Shown here: piece by piece, positions 34,109 to 43,433 of the stretch
Layout of the letters: every line of letters begins with the position of its first letter
Position numbering within the stretch: the stretch's first letter is position 1
From: Leptospira_A soteropolitanensis
Lineage (GTDB): Bacteria > Spirochaetota > Leptospiria > Leptospirales > Leptospiraceae
DNA: 64,000 nt
Assembly: GCF_026151335.1 (NCBI RefSeq)
Contig: NZ_JAMQPP010000008.1
Direction: 5' to 3' (one strand)
Program-made: the position numbers and the translations under genes
Notes under the pieces: generated by a model
Databases searched by the model: none
What the model was told of the DNA's origin: nothing
What the model saw: the letters and a program-made list of their open reading frames with translations, nothing else

Positions 34109-34882
34109 TTAACTTCTAAAAGACGGGAGTCGAATCAAATCACAAGCCTCTTCCGCAAATTCTTGAAATTCGCGGAGTCCTTCCATGATCGAACGACCTT
34201 CCAAAACTGTGGCCTTTTCAAACCTAGGATTGAATTTGATCGGTTCTTCCATGTTCATAATTACATTTACCCCATCTTTGATGTCTTTATTCACCGCAGT
34301 AAGGAAATCTCGAAATTTACCGAGCGTTTCAAAAGACTCTGCAATAAAAATCCGGGATTGTTTGTTTTTCATTCTCGAAAGCTGCTCACGGAACTCCTGT
34401 TTGTCGGCAGCCGCATATTCTTCGATCGTTTCCACAAGAATTTTCATGTTCCTGCGTAAGTTCTCCATATATTTAAGAACAGAGTCCCTTTCTGTCGCAT
34501 GAGAATAATCAAATTTTATATGACCATCTCCGAGAATAGGAATATATTCTAAATCCATAATGTTTACCAGTGTACCAATTTGATTGATTTCACTGTCGTT
34601 CGAATTGGGAGATACTTTCATCACAGGATACTGAGAAATCACTTTGTGTTTGAGGTTCTCAGGATTTTCTTCCCTAGTTTTTGCATTCCGCATCGTTTGT
34701 TCTAAGTTATCCGGGATTCCCTCAGGCGAAACTTCTTGCATCCGGCGTCTGTAACGTTCAATGTCAAATGCCACACGTTCCTTTTGCAGATCATTTTTGG
34801 CGTTTCTTTCAATTTTCTCCAAATTCCTTAGCATTTTCTGCAATTTGGAGAGTTCCATAATTTGTTCTTGGGAAAGTGGCAT
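34109..34882 (-). CDS. hypothetical helical protein upstream of the bactofilin
   Basis: Unrecognised soluble protein of 257 residues. The frame extends upstream to 34927. I chose the ATG at 34882, one base after the preceding stop, because GGAAGGTTGGG lies just upstream of it. The N-terminal 50 residues (LSKLQKMLRNLEKIERNAKN and following) and residues 140-190 are strongly helical and charged, suggesting coiled coils. No catalytic motif, signal peptide or membrane helix is seen. Tight coupling to the 399-residue gene before it and closeness to the bactofilin gene (68 bases) suggest a role with the cytoskeleton or envelope. This is inference from context only. Confidence 0.75.
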   Translation of the reverse strand: MPLSQEQIMELSKLQKMLRNLEKIERNAKNDLQKERVAFDIERYRRRMQEVSPEGIPDNLEQTMRNAKTREENPENLKHKVISQYPVMKVSPNSNDSEINQIGTLVNIMDLEYIPILGDGHIKFDYSHATERDSVLKYMENLRRNMKILVETIEEYAAADKQEFREQLSRMKNKQSRIFIAESFETLGKFRDFLTAVNKDIKDGVNVIMNMEEPIKFNPRFEKATVLEGRSIMEGLREFQEFAEEACDLIRLPSFRS

Positions 34883-34883
34883 C

Positions 34884-36083
34884 TTATACCCAACCTTCTG
34901 GAATGTGAATAGATTCACCAGAAGCAACTAACGAACGCTCAATAGATGATCCTAAAATTTCATCCCCATTTTGTTTTAAAACACGCCAATATAAATTGAG
35001 AGCTAAGGGCAAATATTTAAGCCTACCGGCTTTTTTATAAAAATGCAAAAACTTATCATTGTCCTTTTTTACAAAATAAATAAAGGCTAACTGTAAATTG
35101 ATAAAATAAGAATATGGTTTGAGAGTGAGTTCTTTTTTTAATTCGTCTTCGAACCCTTCCCCTTCATTACGAAATCTTACGACTGTTTCCACAAAGGGGT
35201 CCATTTGGTGAGTGAGTTCATAACCAAATCCATTTCCATAGGTCCAGTCTCCTCGAAGACTTGTTTCTAATTCTTCTTTGTATAAAACAAAATCCGTATC
35301 TGTAAAATATCGTTTTGCATACCGCAAAGCAGAAAAAGCAGGAATTTTTCCTAGAGAAACAGAACGGAAACGCGCCTTCTCCCAATTGTCCCACTCAGAA
35401 TAAAAACCAATGATAAATTTCCAAAACCGAAATATTTCCTCGCCCGTAAACCATCCGATTTCAATGGCATGAAAGAGAACTCCAGAGATTTGCCAATGAG
35501 AATCTAAAGTGACCGCATCGGTCAGAGTTTTAAAATCCAAAACTTCCCCATTCCCTTTAACATACTCAACTAACATATGCAAAATGGAATTTTCATAAGG
35601 GAGTTCTGAATTTTCCCATCCAAGTAAAAATAAAAATCTACGGTTGTCTTCGGTTTGGCCAAAGAACTCTTTGGTTTTCATAACCCAATTGCGAAATTCA
35701 CGAATATCACCAGAATACAAAAATCCAAAACCAATGAGTTCCCAATCTGCCCTTTCCATCTCCTCAAAATCACGGTTTTGGCAAATTTCCCAAATTTGGG
35801 ATAAGGATTCTTTGGGAAAAGCAGAAGGGGTGACTAATTGCGGATCTCGAAACCGATTTGCGGTCTCATTTTCCCCCAAAATGGAACAAAGGCTGAACCC
35901 CCCGGAAAAATCGGTCGATAAATAGTAAAGGTAGTTTGCAAAACGAGACTGATTGCCCGAAAAGAAGGCACGAAGGCTCGGCCAAAGCTCTGGCAGTGTA
36001 GCCGTTTTTGGAATATGAGGCCCTGGGTGGAATTCAATCCGATATTCCGGCCATTGCAGTTTGTATTCTGTTTGTAAGCTCAT
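34884..36083 (-). CDS. hypothetical protein, first gene of the bactofilin operon
   Basis: Unrecognised protein of 399 residues, no signal peptide, rich in tryptophan, phenylalanine and tyrosine. The C-terminal third contains helical pairs such as NLQLAFIYFVKKDNDKFLHF and YKKAGRLKYLPLALNLYWRV that resemble TPR-like repeats. The N-terminal part is not assignable. It is the first gene of a minus-strand operon of seven genes reaching 30316, and is divergent from the lytic transglycosylase gene across only 48 bases, where both promoters must lie. An interaction scaffold is plausible but unproven. Confidence 0.72.
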   Translation of the reverse strand: MSLQTEYKLQWPEYRIEFHPGPHIPKTATLPELWPSLRAFFSGNQSRFANYLYYLSTDFSGGFSLCSILGENETANRFRDPQLVTPSAFPKESLSQIWEICQNRDFEEMERADWELIGFGFLYSGDIREFRNWVMKTKEFFGQTEDNRRFLFLLGWENSELPYENSILHMLVEYVKGNGEVLDFKTLTDAVTLDSHWQISGVLFHAIEIGWFTGEEIFRFWKFIIGFYSEWDNWEKARFRSVSLGKIPAFSALRYAKRYFTDTDFVLYKEELETSLRGDWTYGNGFGYELTHQMDPFVETVVRFRNEGEGFEDELKKELTLKPYSYFINLQLAFIYFVKKDNDKFLHFYKKAGRLKYLPLALNLYWRVLKQNGDEILGSSIERSLVASGESIHIPEGWV

Positions 36084-36131
36084 AAGGAGAGGAACCTTCC
36101 CTCTCTAAATTCGTAATCATAGGAAGTATGC

Positions 36132-38399
36132 ATGAGGCATTTTTGGTTAGCAAGTAGAATTCTTCTCTTTTTCACAACATCCCTATTTGCGGACACAGAC
36201 CTTCAATATTTGATCAAATCCCACCAATGGGGGCAAATCGAAAACTACTTTCGAAACACAAACCCTTCCCGTGAAAGTGAAGTTTATAGTTTAATCGAAT
36301 TCCATGATAAAGCACCTAACGGAGATAAGGAGAAACGATTTCGGTATTTGATTTCTCTTGTACGTGGTGTTTTTGTCACAGAATCCTCGGAAGAAGAGGT
36401 CAGAAAAATCCTGACACAAACTATGCCTTTCCAAACTACCCTTTTTAAACTTAGTTATTGGAAGTTGTACACAGAAATCACCCAGAGAAACTACCTCACT
36501 CCGATAGAAAGGATCCAATTTTTGAATCGATTGAATTTAGAAGAAGATCCCATTTGCCGCAGGTTACTAGATGAACTGGTTCGTCTCCTGGCAGCAAACA
36601 ACCAATGGAAGGAAATTTTAGATAAAATTAACTCCATCCAAGAATCTCATAGAAGATACCTTCTCACAGGGGATACACAATACAGATTTGGAAAAGCAAA
36701 ACTTATATTAGGTGACGAAAAAGCGGCTGTCGAGGAGTGGCTAAATTGCCTACAAAGAGAGGGACTTGCCGATTCTACTGTTCAAATGATTGCTGCTGAC
36801 TGGTCGAAATACAAAGGATCGGGTAGTATTTTACAGCTTGCTCCATCGGAGCTCACTTTATTATTACCTGCAATTAACAATAACGATAAAGAAGCTTTGT
36901 TTCGTTCAAGGCCAGAAATATTTTCTACCCGACTTTCTTATTACGAAGGTTACAAACATCTCACATTAGTTTTAACAAAAACGGGAAAAACAAACGAACT
37001 TTTCAGAGTATTGCGTACGAACAAAACCTTTGTGGATATGGATTCCTCATGGATTGTTAGCTTAGCTGACATTTTATACCAACAAAATAAATTTCAAAAT
37101 GCTATTGAACTTTTAAAAACTTTTCCTGGAAAAGATGCAGGGTATTTCCGAGTTCTTGCTGCCACTTACGATAGATTAGGTGACCGTGAGATGTATTTTG
37201 AAAACTTAGTTTTATATTTAGGGAAATATCCATTTAATCTTTTTTACCAAGATCGGCTTATCGAATACTTAGTGGATCGCAAAGGTGAAAAATCCAACTA
37301 TGCTCCGATACAAAAATTCGAAAGAGCCCTTGCTGAAATTCCGAATCTCCCTGTCAAAGGTCGACTCGTGTATTGGTATTTACGATCCCTCAAAGAAAGT
37401 GGAGATACAGAGAAGTTAAAAAAAGAACTAAGAAGATACTATGCACTTTGTCCAGGCTCTTATTACACAAGAGTGATTCGAGAAGAGTTTTTATCCATCA
37501 TTAAAGAAGGGAACAAACCAGATAATCCAACTTATAACAAAGAATATTTGTTTGAATACTTATCTTACACAGCAGGTATTCCGGAAGAATCTTATGCCTT
37601 GCTTGGAAGAAACTTGGGATTTGCTTATCCGAAAGATTCCTATGAACTGGGAAACAAACTTGGCGGAATGAGCTCACGAATCCAAGGACATAAATTACTC
37701 AACCTGGCAAAAGAATACTTCCGTGTTGGAGAAGATAGTTTGGGTTTAAGTCTTGTCAATTTTCACGTAAAACGAGAGTATCTTTCCGAAGAAGAGAAAG
37801 ATGAAATATTAGTCGGGATCGGAGACTTAACATATAACACGTATTACACTGCTTTCCATACAAGGTCTCTCTTAAAAAGACACCTCATCCCTGATGATCC
37901 CATTCTTTTACCCACATCCATCTCAACGAGAATTTTCCCAAGACCCCATCAAAGTATAGTTTCCCGTTATGCACAGGAAAATGATATCTCGGAAGATAAA
38001 GTGTATGCTTTAATGCGCCAAGAATCTTTTTTTAAGGAAACAGCCACCTCAAGGTCCAATGCAAGGGGCCTTATGCAAATTATGCCAGCTACCGGAAAGG
38101 AACTGGCCTCGCGTATGGGAATCACTTCCTATTCCCTCTATGAACCAGAAACCTCCATCAGGCTCGGGACAAAATTTCTCGCTTACCTTTTGAAATCCAA
38201 TGGAAACGAATTAAAATGGGCTTCGATCGCTTATAACGGCGGACCAGGGAATTTACGTAAATGGAAGAAGTCGGTTTACACAGGTGATTTTAACCATTTT
38301 TTAGAAGACCTCCCTTACAAAGAGTCACGGGATTACTGTCGCATCGTGGTCTCCAATTTCTACGCTTATGACATTATGAAAAAATACCATAAGTTGTAA
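36132..38399 (+). CDS. soluble lytic murein transglycosylase (Slt-type)
   Basis: Periplasmic cell-wall enzyme of 755 residues. It cleaves the MurNAc-GlcNAc bond to 1,6-anhydro products. A signal peptide ends in SLFADT near residue 20. A long helical superhelix (about 25-600) shows TPR-like repeats, as in the Slt70 doughnut. The C-terminal GEWL-type catalytic domain (about 615-750) has the catalytic glutamate in MRQESFFKETA near residue 635, followed by SNARGLMQIMPATGKELA and a final AYNGGPGNLRKW. The ATG is chosen for AGGAAG 5 bases upstream. It is divergent from the bactofilin operon. Length is about 100 residues above E. coli Slt. Confidence 0.92.
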   Translation: MRHFWLASRILLFFTTSLFADTDLQYLIKSHQWGQIENYFRNTNPSRESEVYSLIEFHDKAPNGDKEKRFRYLISLVRGVFVTESSEEEVRKILTQTMPFQTTLFKLSYWKLYTEITQRNYLTPIERIQFLNRLNLEEDPICRRLLDELVRLLAANNQWKEILDKINSIQESHRRYLLTGDTQYRFGKAKLILGDEKAAVEEWLNCLQREGLADSTVQMIAADWSKYKGSGSILQLAPSELTLLLPAINNNDKEALFRSRPEIFSTRLSYYEGYKHLTLVLTKTGKTNELFRVLRTNKTFVDMDSSWIVSLADILYQQNKFQNAIELLKTFPGKDAGYFRVLAATYDRLGDREMYFENLVLYLGKYPFNLFYQDRLIEYLVDRKGEKSNYAPIQKFERALAEIPNLPVKGRLVYWYLRSLKESGDTEKLKKELRRYYALCPGSYYTRVIREEFLSIIKEGNKPDNPTYNKEYLFEYLSYTAGIPEESYALLGRNLGFAYPKDSYELGNKLGGMSSRIQGHKLLNLAKEYFRVGEDSLGLSLVNFHVKREYLSEEEKDEILVGIGDLTYNTYYTAFHTRSLLKRHLIPDDPILLPTSISTRIFPRPHQSIVSRYAQENDISEDKVYALMRQESFFKETATSRSNARGLMQIMPATGKELASRMGITSYSLYEPETSIRLGTKFLAYLLKSNGNELKWASIAYNGGPGNLRKWKKSVYTGDFNHFLEDLPYKESRDYCRIVVSNFYAYDIMKKYHKL

Positions 38400-38426
38400 A
38401 AAATGGCTTTTCCCCACCCTTTCCCC

Positions 38427-38448
38427 TGTCTATCCTTTGAAATAGACA
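38427..38448. repeat. 7-bp inverted repeat upstream of gltA
   Basis: TGTCTAT and ATAGACA are separated by 8 bases, about 20 bases before the gltA ATG. No T-run follows. It could be the end of the transglycosylase transcript or an operator; the symmetry is short and may be chance. Confidence 0.35.
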
Positions 38449-38467
38449 GAGATATACAGGAGAAGAT

Positions 38468-39757
38468 ATGTCCGAAAAGGCAATTCTGAAAGTGGATGGG
38501 AAAGAGTTCGAACTTCCGATTTTAGTGGGAAGTGAAGACGAGAAGGCAATTGATATTACTAAACTCCGCCAATTGTCCGGTTATGTTACGATTGATTCCG
38601 GTTATTTAAATACTGGGGCTTGCACCAGTGAAATCACTTTTCTCGATGGAGAAAAAGGTATCCTCCGTTATCGAGGTATCCCCATCGAAGACTTAGCTGC
38701 AAAGTCTACCTTCACTGAAGTGGCTTATTTACTCATCTATGGCAAACTTCCTAATGATGCCCAGCTAAAAGAATGGAATAGTTCGATCACAAAACATACG
38801 ATGATCCACGAGGATCTCAAAAGACTATTCAATGGATTTCCAAAAGATGGACACCCAATGGCGATCATGTCTTGTATGATGGGTTGTTTATCCACTTACT
38901 ACCAAGATAGTTATGATCCAATGAATGAGGAACACAGAGAAATTTCCATCATTCGACTTCTTGCAAAATTTCCAACGATCGCAGCTTACGCTTACAAAAA
39001 ATCCATTGGCCAACCAATCATCCATCCACTCAACGAATTGGATTATGCTTCCAATTTTATGAATATGATGTTTGCGGTTCCTGCGGAAGATTATCATATC
39101 GATCCAGAAATTGTTTCTGCACTCAACCTATTACTCATCCTTCATGCAGACCATGAACAAAACTGCTCTACGTCTACTGTACGTTTGGTGGGATCTTCTC
39201 TTGCCAACTTGTATGGTGCGATTTCAGCAGGAATCCTTGCACTTTGGGGACCACGTCACGGTGGTGCCAACCAAGAAGTTTTGGAAATGTTGGAAGGAAT
39301 TAAGAAAAGCGGGCTTTCTGTGAAAAAAATCGTAGAACAAGCCAAGGATAAAAACTCCAGTTTCCGATTGAATGGATTTGGTCACCGTGTTTACAAAAAC
39401 TTTGACCCACGTGCCAAAATCATCAAAGTAGCTTGTGACAAAGTTCTAAACAAACTAGGTATCAAAGATCCACTTCTTGACATTGCCAAAGAACTGGAAG
39501 AAGCAGCACTGAATGATCCATACTTTGTAGAAAGAAAACTTTATCCAAACGTGGACTTCTACTCAGGAATCATCTACCGCGCGTTAGGAATTCCTACCAA
39601 TATGTTTACAGTAATGTTTGCTATGGGAAGACTTCCAGGTTGGATTGCGCAGTGGAAAGAGATGATCGAAGACCCAAGTTTAAAAATTGGCCGACCACGT
39701 CAAATTTACACTGGCCCACAAGAGATCTCTTACGAAGCAGCTAAAAAACAAGCCTAA
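38468..39757 (+). CDS. gltA: citrate synthase
   Basis: Type II citrate synthase of 429 residues, condensing acetyl-CoA and oxaloacetate at the entry to the TCA cycle. Active-site elements are intact: GILRYRGIPIEDLA near residue 60, the catalytic histidine in LWGPRHGGANQEVL near residue 263, the substrate-binding NGFGHRVYKNFDPRAK near 305, and the catalytic aspartate in PNVDFYSGI near 361. The start is supported by AGGAGA just upstream. The gene is preceded by a small inverted repeat and followed by a hairpin, so it is probably a single-gene unit. It supplies the same cycle as the sucB-lpd-sucA operon and mqo. Confidence 0.97.
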   Translation: MSEKAILKVDGKEFELPILVGSEDEKAIDITKLRQLSGYVTIDSGYLNTGACTSEITFLDGEKGILRYRGIPIEDLAAKSTFTEVAYLLIYGKLPNDAQLKEWNSSITKHTMIHEDLKRLFNGFPKDGHPMAIMSCMMGCLSTYYQDSYDPMNEEHREISIIRLLAKFPTIAAYAYKKSIGQPIIHPLNELDYASNFMNMMFAVPAEDYHIDPEIVSALNLLLILHADHEQNCSTSTVRLVGSSLANLYGAISAGILALWGPRHGGANQEVLEMLEGIKKSGLSVKKIVEQAKDKNSSFRLNGFGHRVYKNFDPRAKIIKVACDKVLNKLGIKDPLLDIAKELEEAALNDPYFVERKLYPNVDFYSGIIYRALGIPTNMFTVMFAMGRLPGWIAQWKEMIEDPSLKIGRPRQIYTGPQEISYEAAKKQA

Positions 39758-39772
39758 CTCCTAAAGCAAAAA

Positions 39773-39796
39773 GGACAGGGGGTTGACCTCCTGTCC
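39773..39796 (+). terminator. hairpin downstream of gltA
   Basis: GGACAGG (39773-39779) pairs with CCTGTCC (39790-39796), and inner Gs and Cs can extend the stem. It lies 15 bases after the gltA stop. No T-run follows, so it may terminate weakly, protect the mRNA end or mask the ribosome-binding site of the TTG-started gene just downstream. Confidence 0.5.
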
Positions 39797-39807
39797 AAGA
39801 CAATCAA

Positions 39808-41739
39808 TTGAAAAAGTTATCTCCTACCGAAACACTTCTCTTTACTTTGTTTTCGGTATTCTTTTTTACAATTCCCGTTCTTTCCGAAAGCCCAAATGAC
39901 ATTGGAGAACGAATCCTAAAGACAACTAAATTCACATATTGGATTGATCCCACATCCTCCGTTCCCGTTGCATCTGTTTTAAAAACGGGCGAATTTAAGA
40001 AAATTACTGATGATTTTGTCAATATTGGATTTTTAAAGGGAACTCTTTGGCTCCGTTTCGACCCAAAAGATTTTCCAGACCCCGCCAAATATCCGTTACT
40101 TCTCATTCAAGCACATAACATTGACTCTGTGGAACTTTACCATAAACACGAAGGTAATACTTACGTTGTTTCCAAATCAGGCCATATCCAACCTGTTTTC
40201 CAAAGAGAAATCCCACATAGAAATTTTGTCTTTCGAATTGGACACGAAAGAGATACAATTCTTATAGCGATTCATTCAGAAATATCTTTGCAGTTTTCTC
40301 TCATTTTTACCAACCAAAGAAATCTCCAAAGGGAAGACTATATCACACAGTGGATATACGGATTATTTTTTGGAAGTTTAGGAATCATCATTTTATACAA
40401 TCTAGCGATCGCATTTTTTGTAAGAGACCGAAACTATTTTTATTATATCGGTTATGTATTGTTTTTTGGACTCGGACAACTTTCTCTACTCGGATTCTGG
40501 GGTTATTTTTTTGTACCCGATTCTTATTTTTGGAAACGGATTGGAATCCCATTTTTCTTTAGTATTTGTCTTTTTTTCTTTGTTCTTTTCACATCTAATT
40601 TCCTAAAACTAAAAGCCCGAATCCCAAAAATGGCTCGGTGTTTTCAAGTATTGGGAATTTCTTCTCTTTTCAACGCCATAATTTCCTTGTTTGGTGGAAT
40701 TTCAGAAGCGTCGATTGGAGTGACATGGCTCTCACTACTAATTTGTATATGTTTACTAGGTATTTTAATTTGGGGGATTTACAATCGACTTAGGTCTTTT
40801 TATTATTTTGCTGTCGCATTTGTTTTATTACTCATTACCTGCATTGTGTATGGACTCCTCAAATTTGGAATCCTTCCTTCCAATCCTTTTTTAGAAGAGA
40901 TGTTATTTCCCATCGCTTCCCTTGCCGACATCACCTTGTTTGCCTTTGCTTTAGCCGATAGAATCCAACTTTTACGCCAAGAAAAAGATTTAGCCCTGGC
41001 CCAAGTCACGAGCCTTCGAAAGGAAAGAAAAATCTCTCGGGACATTCTTATGCAGTCCCTACCAAAAACCATCCCTGATGTAAAAAACTTACAAATGCAA
41101 ATTTTCATCCAACCAATGAAAGATGTGGGTGGAGATTTTTATGAATATTTTTCTCCCAACCCTTATGAACTTGGGATTGTTCTTTGCGACGTTTCTGGAC
41201 ATGGAATTCCAGCTTCACTCATTTCTGCGATGGGCAAAGTTGCCTTTACCACTCAAAAAGATAATATCTCTTCCCCGAAACAAGTATTAGAAGGAATGAA
41301 TCGCGTGTTATATGGGAATTGTAACCCGCAATATGTTACGGCTTCCTATGTATATCTCAATACATCCACAAAAGTTTGGAGGTTTGGAAGAGCCGGCCAT
41401 CCCAGCGCTTACCTACAAAGAGCCGATGGAGAAATTATAAAAGTACACCCCAAAGGAAAAATCATCGGAGTTTTTCCAGAAATTCAGATAGAAGAAATCA
41501 CTTATAAAGTAGAACCCAAAGACAGAATCCTTATCTTGAGTGATGGAGTTTTAGAATGTTTTAATCCAGATGGATCCATGTATGGAGAAACAGGACTCCT
41601 GGAGTTTTTAAGAGCAAACAGAGAAATACCAAATCATCTTTTTAAAATAAAACTCATCCAGGACTTAAAGTCATTTTCTAAAACAGAAATAAAAGACTGG
41701 GACGACGACCTTACCTTTATTTTCCTGGAATTGGCATGA
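39808..41739 (+). CDS. 7TMR-DISM membrane sensor with SpoIIE-type phosphatase
   Basis: Membrane signalling protein of 643 residues. The order is signal peptide (about 1-26), periplasmic 7TMR-DISM sensory domain (about 30-180), seven hydrophobic helices (about 185-390), short coiled coil (about 395-420) and SpoIIE/PP2C phosphatase domain (about 430-640). Phosphatase metal motifs are intact: MKDVGGDFYEYF, LCDVSGHGIPASLISA, FGRAGHPSAYLQ and ILILSDGVLECF. By family it dephosphorylates a STAS antagonist in response to an external ligand. Translation starts at TTG with no strong Shine-Dalgarno sequence; it lies 12 bases after a hairpin. It is first of five tightly packed genes, overlapping the next by 4 bases. 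Confidence 0.92.
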   Translation: MKKLSPTETLLFTLFSVFFFTIPVLSESPNDIGERILKTTKFTYWIDPTSSVPVASVLKTGEFKKITDDFVNIGFLKGTLWLRFDPKDFPDPAKYPLLLIQAHNIDSVELYHKHEGNTYVVSKSGHIQPVFQREIPHRNFVFRIGHERDTILIAIHSEISLQFSLIFTNQRNLQREDYITQWIYGLFFGSLGIIILYNLAIAFFVRDRNYFYYIGYVLFFGLGQLSLLGFWGYFFVPDSYFWKRIGIPFFFSICLFFFVLFTSNFLKLKARIPKMARCFQVLGISSLFNAIISLFGGISEASIGVTWLSLLICICLLGILIWGIYNRLRSFYYFAVAFVLLLITCIVYGLLKFGILPSNPFLEEMLFPIASLADITLFAFALADRIQLLRQEKDLALAQVTSLRKERKISRDILMQSLPKTIPDVKNLQMQIFIQPMKDVGGDFYEYFSPNPYELGIVLCDVSGHGIPASLISAMGKVAFTTQKDNISSPKQVLEGMNRVLYGNCNPQYVTASYVYLNTSTKVWRFGRAGHPSAYLQRADGEIIKVHPKGKIIGVFPEIQIEEITYKVEPKDRILILSDGVLECFNPDGSMYGETGLLEFLRANREIPNHLFKIKLIQDLKSFSKTEIKDWDDDLTFIFLELA

Positions 41740-42569
41740 CAAAAAGTTACGAACTCCTGGACTCAGGTGACTTATCTAAATTAGAAATCGTCGGTGGTTA
41801 TAAACTCCTTCGTTCCTCCCCTACTTCTGCTTATGGAAAAGAAAACCCAGGAATTTGGAACGACCTGCATGCCCAGTATATCAAAAATGATTCCGGCTCA
41901 GGCCATTGGAATTTTCAAAAAAAAGTTCCAGAGAGTTTCACCATCGAATTCTCAAATTTAACTTTTAAAATCAAACTCACGCCCTTTGGGCATATTGGCC
42001 TTTTCCCAGAACAAGAAACCAATTGGGATCGCATCCGAGAGATTGGAAAAAAGAAACAAGGCCTAGAAGTATTAAATCTATTTGCTTATTCAGGAGGATC
42101 CACTCTTGCATGCCTTGATGCAGGTATGAGTGTCTGCCATGTAGATGCTTCAAAAGGAATGGTGGACTGGGCCCGGGAAAATGCAAAACTCTCTGGTCTC
42201 GATTCCAAACCGGTCAGGTGGATTGTGGATGATGTGATGAAATTCATCCGTCGTGAAATCAAACGGGGAAAAAAATACCAAGGTCTGATTCTTGACCCTC
42301 CAAGTTTTGGACGTGGGTCCAAAGGAGAGGTTTGGAAAATTGAGGAGAATTTAAGTGAACTGATGGATGCCCTGATGGAACTCTCTGATTCCAAACCAGA
42401 ATTTGTCATCCTCAGTTGCCATAGCCAGGGTTTTAGTCCTTTAACCTTAGAAAGGATATTATCCTCACGAATCAAAACCAAAGGGTCTTATGAAACTTCC
42501 GAATTATTCATTCCAGAAAAATCCGGAAAAAAATACCCAGCTGGATTTTGTACTTTCTTCTCTAAATAA
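41736..42569 (+). CDS. class I SAM-dependent methyltransferase (RlmI/RlmK-like)
   Basis: Soluble methyltransferase of 277 residues. The SAM-binding motif LNLFAYSGGSTLACLDAG is near residue 113, a VCHVDASKGMVDWARENAKL acidic-loop segment follows, and the catalytic LILDPPSFGRGSKGEVW is near 183. The DPPSFG form is typical of the RlmI/RlmK and related rRNA methyltransferases that act on bases of 23S rRNA. There is no separate PUA domain, and the N-terminal 90 residues are not assignable. It overlaps the phosphatase stop by 4 bases and is followed by a TrmH-type gene after 30 bases. The RNA target is unknown. Confidence 0.88.
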   Translation: MTKSYELLDSGDLSKLEIVGGYKLLRSSPTSAYGKENPGIWNDLHAQYIKNDSGSGHWNFQKKVPESFTIEFSNLTFKIKLTPFGHIGLFPEQETNWDRIREIGKKKQGLEVLNLFAYSGGSTLACLDAGMSVCHVDASKGMVDWARENAKLSGLDSKPVRWIVDDVMKFIRREIKRGKKYQGLILDPPSFGRGSKGEVWKIEENLSELMDALMELSDSKPEFVILSCHSQGFSPLTLERILSSRIKTKGSYETSELFIPEKSGKKYPAGFCTFFSK

Positions 42570-42599
42570 ATTAGGCCAATCTAAAGATCCGATCCGTCC

Positions 42600-43433
42600 A
42601 TGCCAAACAGAAGACAATACATCACAAGTTTTTCCAACCCCAAGGTCAAATGGGTCGCTGGACTCAAAGAAAAACGAAACCGCGATGAAGAAAAAAAGTT
42701 TTTCATCGAAGGGTATCGGGAAATCAAAAAAGCGGTCACAAGTAACCCAAACTCACCTATTCCTTGTTTGCCGGTAAAAATCACAAGTCTCTTCATTTCC
42801 CCAGAATGTTTTTTGGGAGAAAATGAAGAAGCCCTCATTGAGTCGATTCCTTGTCCTATCTTTGAACTTCCTCGTAAAATTTTTGAAAAAATATCTTACA
42901 GGGATCGGCCGGATGGCCTAATCGCTGTTGCAGAAACGCCCGATGCCCATGTCCCTTGGGACAAAATCAAAACCATTGAAACCAATCCCATCCTCATCAT
43001 TGAAGGGGTAGAAAAGCCAGGTAATCTCGGAACCATCCTACGCACCGCTGAAGGTGCTGGGGTTGGTCTTGTAATCGTCACAGACCCAAGGATCGATCTT
43101 TTTAATCCAAATGTAGTTCGTGCGAGTACAGGCACCATTTTTACTTTGCCAGTTTATATTGGAGATTTAAAAGAAGTCTTAACCCAATTCCGATCGAAAG
43201 GATACAAACGTTACGCGGTAACTCCTGAAGGAAAAACACTTTATACTTCCGTCAATATGAAAGAAAAATCAGTATTTCTTTTTGGAAGTGAACAATATGG
43301 ACTAAGTGTTGATGCAAAAAAACTTTCCGATGATACTCTCCACTTACCAATGCTAGGTGAGGCTGATTCGTTAAACTTAGCTATGTCTTGTGGAATTGTT
43401 TTGTATGAATCCATAAGACAAAGAAACAAATGA
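42600..43433 (+). CDS. TrmH/SpoU-family RNA 2'-O-methyltransferase
   Basis: SPOUT-fold RNA methyltransferase of 277 residues. An N-terminal substrate-binding domain (about 5-100, starting with ITSFSNPKVKWVAGLKEKRN) is followed by the knotted catalytic domain. Its motif 1 IIEGVEKPGNLGTILRTAEG is near residue 131, motif 2 FLFGSEQYGLS near 224 and motif 3 LPMLGEADSLNLAMSCGIVL near 247. All three SpoU motifs are intact, so methylation of a ribose in tRNA or rRNA is expected. The stop overlaps the next gene start by 4 bases, showing translational coupling. The exact RNA position cannot be given. Confidence 0.93.
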   Translation: MPNRRQYITSFSNPKVKWVAGLKEKRNRDEEKKFFIEGYREIKKAVTSNPNSPIPCLPVKITSLFISPECFLGENEEALIESIPCPIFELPRKIFEKISYRDRPDGLIAVAETPDAHVPWDKIKTIETNPILIIEGVEKPGNLGTILRTAEGAGVGLVIVTDPRIDLFNPNVVRASTGTIFTLPVYIGDLKEVLTQFRSKGYKRYAVTPEGKTLYTSVNMKEKSVFLFGSEQYGLSVDAKKLSDDTLHLPMLGEADSLNLAMSCGIVLYESIRQRNK

